DNA of 48,000 bases, from NCBI GenBank assembly GCA_017455205.1, contig JAFTBM010000031.1, forward strand, positions 1-48,000, written 5' to 3'. The notes under the pieces are model-generated. The model saw only the letters and a program-made list of their open reading frames with translations, was not told the DNA's origin and made no database searches. The position numbers were made by a program, and so were the translations under genes. The DNA comes from Bacteroidales bacterium (GTDB lineage Bacteria > Bacteroidota > Bacteroidia > Bacteroidales > P3). Positions 43,111 to 48,000 of this stretch are shown piece by piece (position 1 is the first letter of the stretch; each line of letters opens with the position of its first letter).

Positions 43111-43231
43111 GGGACTTGGGGCGTGTTTGCTCCGTGCATGATCCGTGTTTGATCCGTGTTAGGTCCGTATCGAGTCGGAGGTGACACGGACCTGACACGG
43201 AGTTGACACGGAGATGACACGGACCAAGTCC
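43111..43231. repeat. 11-bp-period inverted array, copy B
   Basis: GGACTTGG (43112-43119) and CCAAGTCC (43224-43231) close the array, symmetric about 43171.5. Four left units (43121-43164; CCGTGTTTGAT type) face four right units (43180-43223; GATGACACGGA type). The centre CCGTATCGAGTCGGA is an eroded version of the perfect palindrome in copy A. The same unit order, length and orientation as copy A at 6032-6153. Confidence 0.9.
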
Positions 43232-43233
43232 TA

Positions 43234-43266
43234 ATTGAAAATTGAGAATTGAGAATTGAAAATTGG
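43234..43266. repeat. 7-bp-period AT-rich repeat
   Basis: About four and a half copies of ATTGAGA/ATTGAAA in tandem follow array B directly. AATTGAGAATTGAGAATTG tracts of this kind are seen in intergenic DNA of many Bacteroidota. No function is evident. Confidence 0.7.
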
Positions 43267-43369
43267 GTCGGCTACCCCTCTCCTATCACAATTCACAGGT
43301 CATAGTTCACTTCAAATTTGTGGGAAGTTCCGACTGATGGTTGCCGCGAAAGGTGGGAGACGGTAGGCG

Positions 43370-44131
43370 TCAGCCTTCGAAGGTGAAGCTCAAGAGGAAG
43401 GTGCGGGTGCGGAGGCCGTCGAAGGAGCGGATGTAGATGTCGGGGTCCTCCACCTTGATATCAACCAGGCCGAAGTTCATTTTCAGTTCGATGGCGAATT
43501 TGACGTAGTGGAGGAAGAAGTCGAAGCCGACGCCGAGCGAGTAGCGGAGGTCGGAGGGTTCGAGGCGGATGATGGCTTGGTCGGTCTGGTTGCGATTTTT
43601 GCGGAGGGAGGCGAAGTCGAAGCCATAGGAGGCGCCAGCGGTGAGGTAGGGTCGGAAGTCGCCCCAGCGCATGGCGCGGAACTTGACCTCGAGGGGGATG
43701 TCGCCATAGACGGATTCTACGGTGCGGCTTTGCTCGGCGAGGCGATGGGTGGCGAGGTAGCCTTGCTCCCAGGAGTAGGCTACGCTGCGCGAGACGAGGG
43801 TTACGCCTGGCAGCAGGCGGAGGTTGAACCAGGAGCCGAGGCGGAGGTCGCCGATGACGGCGATGTGGAAGCCTGGGGCATAGTAGGAGGTTACGCCTTG
43901 GAGGGTCTGACGGATAGAGTCGCTTTGGGTGAAGCCGAGGTCGAACTTGGACTGGGTATAGCCCACTTGGATGCCGTAGTGGAGCAGGTGGCGGTCGAAC
44001 TGGCCGAGGTTGCCCGTCTGCCCATGGAGCGTACGGCACGGGAGGAGGAAGAGGGGTAGGAGCATGCAAAGAAGCCCCCTACGGGAGATGTAGGCATGGC
44101 GATGATGCCGTGGGCTGGAGGCGGCGAGCAT
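43370..44131 (-). CDS. PorT-family outer membrane beta-barrel protein
   Basis: A 253-residue protein with a hydrophobic signal (about 19-38, ending TLHGQ) and a barrel whose first strands read HLLHYGIQVGYTQSKFDLGF, with SYYAPGFHIAVIGDLRLGSWFNLRLLPGVTLV next. This layout matches PorT-like proteins, some of which act in type IX secretion and gliding. No other secretion genes are nearby, so the link to that system is only by family. It follows the asparaginase gene by 16 bases. Start may be the Met at about residue 23. Confidence 0.82.
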   Translation of the reverse strand: MLAASSPRHHRHAYISRRGLLCMLLPLFLLPCRTLHGQTGNLGQFDRHLLHYGIQVGYTQSKFDLGFTQSDSIRQTLQGVTSYYAPGFHIAVIGDLRLGSWFNLRLLPGVTLVSRSVAYSWEQGYLATHRLAEQSRTVESVYGDIPLEVKFRAMRWGDFRPYLTAGASYGFDFASLRKNRNQTDQAIIRLEPSDLRYSLGVGFDFFLHYVKFAIELKMNFGLVDIKVEDPDIYIRSFDGLRTRTFLLSFTFEG

Positions 44132-44147
44132 AGCGGCAGGCTATAGG

Positions 44148-45161
44148 TTAGAGGCTGATTTCGCCTCGGAGCGACTGCCCGAGGCGCTGGCGGATGTGCT
44201 CACGGTCGCCGGGGAAGTTGCCAAGGAGGTACATCAGCTTGGTGATGGCGGCCTCGAGGGTGATGTCGCCCGCACCGACCACCCCGATGCGGTCCATGTC
44301 GCACGAGGCCTCGTATTGCCGCATCTTCACTGCCCCAGCTTTGCACTGGGTTACGTTGAGGATGATGATGCCGCGGCTGATGGCCTCTTCGAGGGCGGAG
44401 ATAAACCAAGGGTCGGTGGGGGCATTGCCCGAACCATAGGTTTCGATGACCACCCCTTGCAGGCCAGGCGTAGAGAGCAGTGCACCCACCACCTCGGGGC
44501 CGATACCTGGGAAGAGCTTGAGGATGGCCACGCGGGTGTCGAACCGCTTGCGAACAGTTAGCGGCTCGGTGGGCTTGGGGAGGAAGAGGTGGTTGCGGAA
44601 GCTCAGGCTGATGCCCGCCTTGGCCAGCGAGGGGTAGTTGAAGCTCTCGAAAGCATCGAAGTTTTCGGCACTGATTTTGGTGCTTCGGTTGCCTCGGTAG
44701 AGGTGGCTCTCGAAGAAGATGCAGACCTCGGGGATGGCGGCCATGCGAGCCGAGGCTATCTCGAGGGCACAGATGATATTCTCGCGCCCATCGCTGCGGA
44801 GCATACCCAGCGGAAGCTGGCTGCCAGTGAGGACGATGGGCTTGGCCAGGTTTTTGAACATAAAGCTCAAGGCCGAGGCGGTGTAGGCCATCGTGTCGGT
44901 ACCATGGAGAACCACAAAGCCGTCGTAGCGGTCGTATTCGCGCTCGATGATGGAGGCGATGTCCACCCAGAGCGAGGGGGTCATGTTGGAGGAGTCGATA
45001 ATGTGGTCGAGGGTAACGGAATCGATGCCGTAGCTGCAATGCTTGAGCTGCGGAACAGCATCGTAGATGCGATCAAGGGCAAAGGGGTGGAGCGAGCCGC
45101 CCTCGTCCTGCACCATGCCGATGGTGCCGCCGGTGTAGATAATAAGCACTTTGTTTTCCAT
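44148..45161 (-). CDS. ansA: Type I L-asparaginase
   Basis: A 337-residue cytoplasmic asparaginase that hydrolyses asparagine to aspartate. The N-terminal IIYTGGTIGMVQDE carries the catalytic Thr (T13), and DGFVVLHGTDTMAYTASALSFM holds the second catalytic Thr-Asp pair. ATG 45161 gives the family start MENKVLIIYTGG; a longer frame to 45218 runs into the shared promoter region. It is divergent from the restriction-modification genes. Confidence 0.93.
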   Translation of the reverse strand: MENKVLIIYTGGTIGMVQDEGGSLHPFALDRIYDAVPQLKHCSYGIDSVTLDHIIDSSNMTPSLWVDIASIIEREYDRYDGFVVLHGTDTMAYTASALSFMFKNLAKPIVLTGSQLPLGMLRSDGRENIICALEIASARMAAIPEVCIFFESHLYRGNRSTKISAENFDAFESFNYPSLAKAGISLSFRNHLFLPKPTEPLTVRKRFDTRVAILKLFPGIGPEVVGALLSTPGLQGVVIETYGSGNAPTDPWFISALEEAISRGIIILNVTQCKAGAVKMRQYEASCDMDRIGVVGAGDITLEAAITKLMYLLGNFPGDREHIRQRLGQSLRGEISL

Positions 45162-45234
45162 GCCCGTAAAACGCCAAGCTGGGGTGTAATATTGTGCAAA
45201 GGAAAATAATGCAGGCAATGTGGATTTTTATTTG

Positions 45235-45242
45235 TATCTTTG
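45235..45242 (+). promoter_or_regulatory. Predicted -7 box (TATCTTTG) for the restriction-modification operon
   Basis: TATCTTTG matches the consensus and lies about 142 bases before the methylase ATG, implying a long leader (45250-45384). No C-protein gene or obvious C-box is present in it. Confidence 0.55.
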
Positions 45243-45384
45243 CACACGCAAATCGCCCTACCCAGCCGCTGGACATAACGGGGATATTTGCGATGCAACT
45301 CCACGAAATCAAATGCCCGGGCAAGGTCGATGCTGGTGCCACAAGTTCCGATAGCGTGAAGTCTAAAAAACTGATAGACAAGGG

Positions 45385-46641
45385 ATGAACAGAGAAGAGA
45401 AAAAAGACAGAACTGCGTCGTTTATGAACGCCATCTCCAACGAGCCACCGCTGGAGGAGGTTCTCTCTTCGCTGCACCATGACATGGTATACGCTCCCGA
45501 TTCCCTCACCTCAATAGACCTCTTCTCGGGGTGCGGAGGGCTGACGCTGGGGTTCCGCATGGCGGGTGTGAGGTCTATCTTGGCATCAGATATTGACGAG
45601 AACTGCGAAAAGACATTCCGCCGCAACTTCCCCGACGTGCCGTTTATCTGCAAGGATATCACCGACATTACCCCCGATGATGTAAGAAGTGTTATCGGCG
45701 ATGCTGTGCCAGACATTATCATCGGAGGTCCCCCGTGCCAAGGATTCAGCCTTGCCAACAAACGCAGGGGTAAGATTGCCGACGACCCGCGCAACCGATT
45801 GTTCTATGGATTCGTGAAGTTTGTCAACTGGTATTCGCCAAAAGCGTTTGTAATGGAGAACGTGAAAGGGCTGCTCTCTATGCAGGGGGGAGAAGTGATT
45901 AAGACTATCGTCGAAGAGTTCAGCAACGCTGGCGAGTATGGCTACCACGTGTCGTATAGAATACTGAAAGCATCAGACTATGGGGTGCCACAGAACCGTG
46001 AACGGGTAGTACTCATCGGCATACGCAAGGACATTGACGCGGAGCCTCGCTTTCCTGCTCCCCTGCAACAAGACCACTACTTGACGGTTGATGAGGCAAT
46101 TTCTGACCTACCGCAGTTGGAAGCAGGACAAGGGTGCGAGGTACAGGAATACCTTTGTGAGCCGAAAAACGACTACCAAAGAATGATGAGGGCCGCGTCG
46201 CGATATGTACTGAATCATATTGCCATGAGGCACACGCCCCGCCTGGTGGAACGCTTCAAGGCCATCAAGCCCGGGCAGTCGCTGGTGGACGTATGGGAGA
46301 CGCACGGGTCGGTGAAACGTGGTGCACCTACAGAGAAATCGGACATCAAATTCAGTCAGAATAACCAAAGACTACATGGCGACCAACCGGCACCCACCAT
46401 AGCCGCCTCGTTCCAGTCTAACTTCATCCACCCGCATCTGAACCGCAACTTCACGGCACGTGAAGGGGCACGCCTCCAGTCGTTCCCAGATGACTTTGTT
46501 TTTGAAGGCATGCGCACCAAGATGTCGTGGGAGAAAGGCTTGAGCCAGTACCAACAGATTGGCAACGCCGTGCCGGTGCTGATGGCGAAAGCCATAGCAG
46601 AATGTATAACCGAACAACTGTCAGGCTTATGCAGCAGATAG
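45385..46641 (+). CDS. DNA (cytosine-5) methyltransferase of a Type II system
   Basis: A 418-residue enzyme. Motif I DLFSGCGG at 45-52, catalytic motif IV PPCQG at 116-120 (Cys118), motif VI ENV at 158-160, motif VIII QNRERV at 203-208 and motif X QIGNAVP at 391-397 are all intact. The target-recognition region lies at about 230-345. It protects host DNA from the nuclease encoded next, whose start it overlaps by 13 bases. Codon use is slightly AT-richer than the flanking asnS and ansA. Confidence 0.95.
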   Translation: MNREEKKDRTASFMNAISNEPPLEEVLSSLHHDMVYAPDSLTSIDLFSGCGGLTLGFRMAGVRSILASDIDENCEKTFRRNFPDVPFICKDITDITPDDVRSVIGDAVPDIIIGGPPCQGFSLANKRRGKIADDPRNRLFYGFVKFVNWYSPKAFVMENVKGLLSMQGGEVIKTIVEEFSNAGEYGYHVSYRILKASDYGVPQNRERVVLIGIRKDIDAEPRFPAPLQQDHYLTVDEAISDLPQLEAGQGCEVQEYLCEPKNDYQRMMRAASRYVLNHIAMRHTPRLVERFKAIKPGQSLVDVWETHGSVKRGAPTEKSDIKFSQNNQRLHGDQPAPTIAASFQSNFIHPHLNRNFTAREGARLQSFPDDFVFEGMRTKMSWEKGLSQYQQIGNAVPVLMAKAIAECITEQLSGLCSR

Positions 46642-47489
46642 ACACAATAAGAGGTTTGATTCAGTCGCATCCGCAACTATGCCACGCTTCAAACATTATT
46701 GTCAAGTACGACGGCTCATTAAGCCCGTCGTTGCGCAAGGCACTGGACAATATCATCAATGCCTATGGCAAATACATCAAGTCGATGATGGCTGCCGAAG
46801 AGTATACGGACGAAGCAGTCAGGCAAAAAGTGGCAGTCCTCAATGAATACTACAACTTCATCCATGACCAAGGATACGACAACCTCTTCTCGTCGCAGGG
46901 CAAATTCAGGCCGACCATACTGGAAGAGTTCCTCTACCTGCTGTTCAAGGATGTCGTGGAAGAAAAGCGGAAGCTGTATGACAGCACTGACGTGCTGTCA
47001 AGTGGCAGCGTGAAAGCTTATACCAACATATACTTCAGGGCAAAAGACTTTGAAGACTTCGTCAAATCACCAGAGATAGACATCAATGAGAAAGACCAGG
47101 ACTTCGCCATCTACAGGACGTTTGATGTGTCTATCAACAACAGTCCAGCCAAAAGGATACAGATACCTGCCGTCGCCATCGAGGCGAAAACTTACATAGA
47201 CAAGACCATGCTCGACGGCATAATAGCCACGGCCGAGAAGCTCAAAAACGGCAACCCCTACACTCGGTTCATCGCTGTATCGGAGAGATACGACGTAAGC
47301 CTGTCAGTGGATCCGTCATACTCCCCTATAGACCAAATATACATACTGCGCAAAGGCATGCGCAAGGGTGAATGGCGAGATATTGACGCCAATGTGGTGC
47401 TGCGCATGTTCCATGAAACACTGCAACATCTGAACCGTCCTTGGTCGAATGTACAAAAGCGGTTGGAAGAAGAGGGTGTGATACTATGA
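46629..47489 (+). CDS. Bpu10I-like Type II restriction endonuclease
   Basis: From the ATG at 46629 the product is 286 residues. [18 protein letters not shown] (about 93-110) and [19 protein letters not shown] (about 179-197) match what I recall of the Bpu10I family; E99 and E185-x-K187 are likely PD-(D/E)XK metal ligands. Its position after a C5 methylase, with a 13-base overlap, supports a restriction role. Only one nuclease and one methylase gene are present. Recognition sequence cannot be read from this. Confidence 0.82.
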   Translation: MQQIDTIRGLIQSHPQLCHASNIIVKYDGSLSPSLRKALDNIINAYGKYIKSMMAAEEYTDEAVRQKVAVLNEYYNFIHDQGYDNLFSSQGKFRPTILEEFLYLLFKDVVEEKRKLYDSTDVLSSGSVKAYTNIYFRAKDFEDFVKSPEIDINEKDQDFAIYRTFDVSINNSPAKRIQIPAVAIEAKTYIDKTMLDGIIATAEKLKNGNPYTRFIAVSERYDVSLSVDPSYSPIDQIYILRKGMRKGEWRDIDANVVLRMFHETLQHLNRPWSNVQKRLEEEGVIL

Positions 47490-47514
47490 CAAAATTAAAA
47501 AACATAATATACCA

Positions 47515-48000
47515 ATGAAACGTTACGAGATCAAATACCTCCTGAAGGAGGATGTAAAGGGACTGATTGGCACGCAGATTTGTGTCAAAGGGTGGGTGCG
47601 CACCAAGCGCGGCAACAAGAACGTGGCTTTCCTGGCCCTCAACGACGGCAGCATCATCCACAATATGCAGGTTGTCGCCGACCCGACGAAGTTCGAGGAA
47701 GAGCTGAAGCACATCACCACCGGCGCCTGCGTCGGCGTGGAGGGGCGGCTGGTGGAAAGCCAGGGAAGCGGTCAGGCCGTCGAGGTGCAGGCCGAGAAGA
47801 TCATTGTCTACGGCGAGGCCGACCCCGAGACCTACCCCCTGCAAAAGAAAGGTCACTCGATGGAGTTCCTGCGCGAGATAGGCCACCTGCGCCTGCGCAC
47901 CAACACCTTCGGCGCCGTCATGCGTCTGCGCCACAACATGGCCATGGCCATCCACACCTTCTTCCACGAGCGCGGCTTCTTCTACTTCCACACGCCGCTC
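47515..48000 (+). CDS. asnS: Asparaginyl-tRNA synthetase, N-terminal part
   Basis: The frame from the ATG at 47515 is open to the window edge (162 residues). The N-terminal OB-fold anticodon-binding domain is clear ([57 protein letters not shown]), followed by [38 protein letters not shown], typical of AsnS motif 1. The catalytic domain lies beyond the window. It starts 25 bases after the nuclease gene. Confidence 0.95.
   Translation, partial: MKRYEIKYLLKEDVKGLIGTQICVKGWVRTKRGNKNVAFLALNDGSIIHNMQVVADPTKFEEELKHITTGACVGVEGRLVESQGSGQAVEVQAEKIIVYGEADPETYPLQKKGHSMEFLREIGHLRLRTNTFGAVMRLRHNMAMAIHTFFHERGFFYFHTPL

Larger units (their letters stand above)
42884..43369. other. 486-base intergenic region holding array B
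   Basis: Between leuS and the PorT-like gene, both on the minus strand. It contains the leuS promoter box (42924-42931), a C-rich stretch (about 42985-43095), array B (43111-43231), a 7-bp-period AT repeat (43234-43266), and nothing else recognisable. Confidence 0.65.

Overview
This window reads as one chromosomal segment of a fairly GC-rich member of the Bacteroidota, most likely order Bacteroidales. Support comes from the families present (DUF3276/PUR-alpha protein, DUF5683, DUF4369, DUF1573 and YbbR proteins, PorT-type barrel, CarboxypepD_reg TonB-dependent receptor, DjlA-like TerB/DnaJ protein), from Bacteroidota-type promoter boxes (TAnnTTTG) ahead of several genes, and from weak ribosome binding sites. 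No tRNA, rRNA, insertion sequence, prophage or CRISPR array is visible. Most of the window is ordinary housekeeping DNA. The stretch of about 17.0-19.9 kb is plainly AT-richer and looks acquired.

Layout. 1-1159 (+): 3' end of typA, then an AlkD-like alkylation repair gene. 1119-5914 (-): an operon of a DUF4412-like protein, ftsK, two tiny paralogous Cys-rich lipoproteins and a MauE/thioredoxin fusion. 6208-6663 (-): a bacterioferritin-like protein that appears to have lost its ferroxidase ligands. 7004-10581 (+): butyrate kinase, FKBP isomerase, a short chorismate synthase and a DUF4369 lipoprotein. 10604-11894 (-): ECF sigma factor, putative anti-sigma protein and Spy/CpxP-like protein, overlapped by ATGA. 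11956-16533 (-): parA-parB-DUF5683-exbB-exbD-tonB-hslR. 16582-16920 (-): DUF3276. 17147-18702 (-): beta-barrel and lipoprotein genes, divergent from an AraC regulator (18969-19898, +), with three copies of a 10-bp operator-like sequence between them. 19881-28584 (-): two TonB-dependent receptors, queG, an RlmL-type methyltransferase, a YihY protein and nadC. 28780-30509 (+): Thr-rich exported protein and uridine phosphorylase. 30592-42883 (-): two surface proteins, djlA-like, a GH3/beta-lactamase fusion, coaE, ybbR, yajC, DUF1573, nusB, leuS. 43370-45161 (-): asparaginase and PorT-like barrel. 45385-47489 (+): a Type II restriction-modification pair (C5 methylase and Bpu10I-like nuclease). 47515-end (+): 5' part of asnS.

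The most unusual structure is a set of four intergenic arrays with an 11-bp period (6032-6153, 22455-22545, 33349-33424, 43111-43231). Three are built as four units facing four units around a central dyad, so the whole array can fold as one long phased hairpin. Two of these are nearly identical copies about 37 kb apart. All four lie between two minus-strand genes. The second most interesting locus is the AraC-lipoprotein-barrel module, whose operator repeats sit 21 bp apart directly upstream of the lipoprotein promoter. Other points of note are the degenerate bacterioferritin, the Cys-patterned lipoprotein pair beside a MauE-thioredoxin protein, and the single-nuclease Bpu10I-like system.

All calls are from reading the sequence and remembered family features. 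No database search was run.
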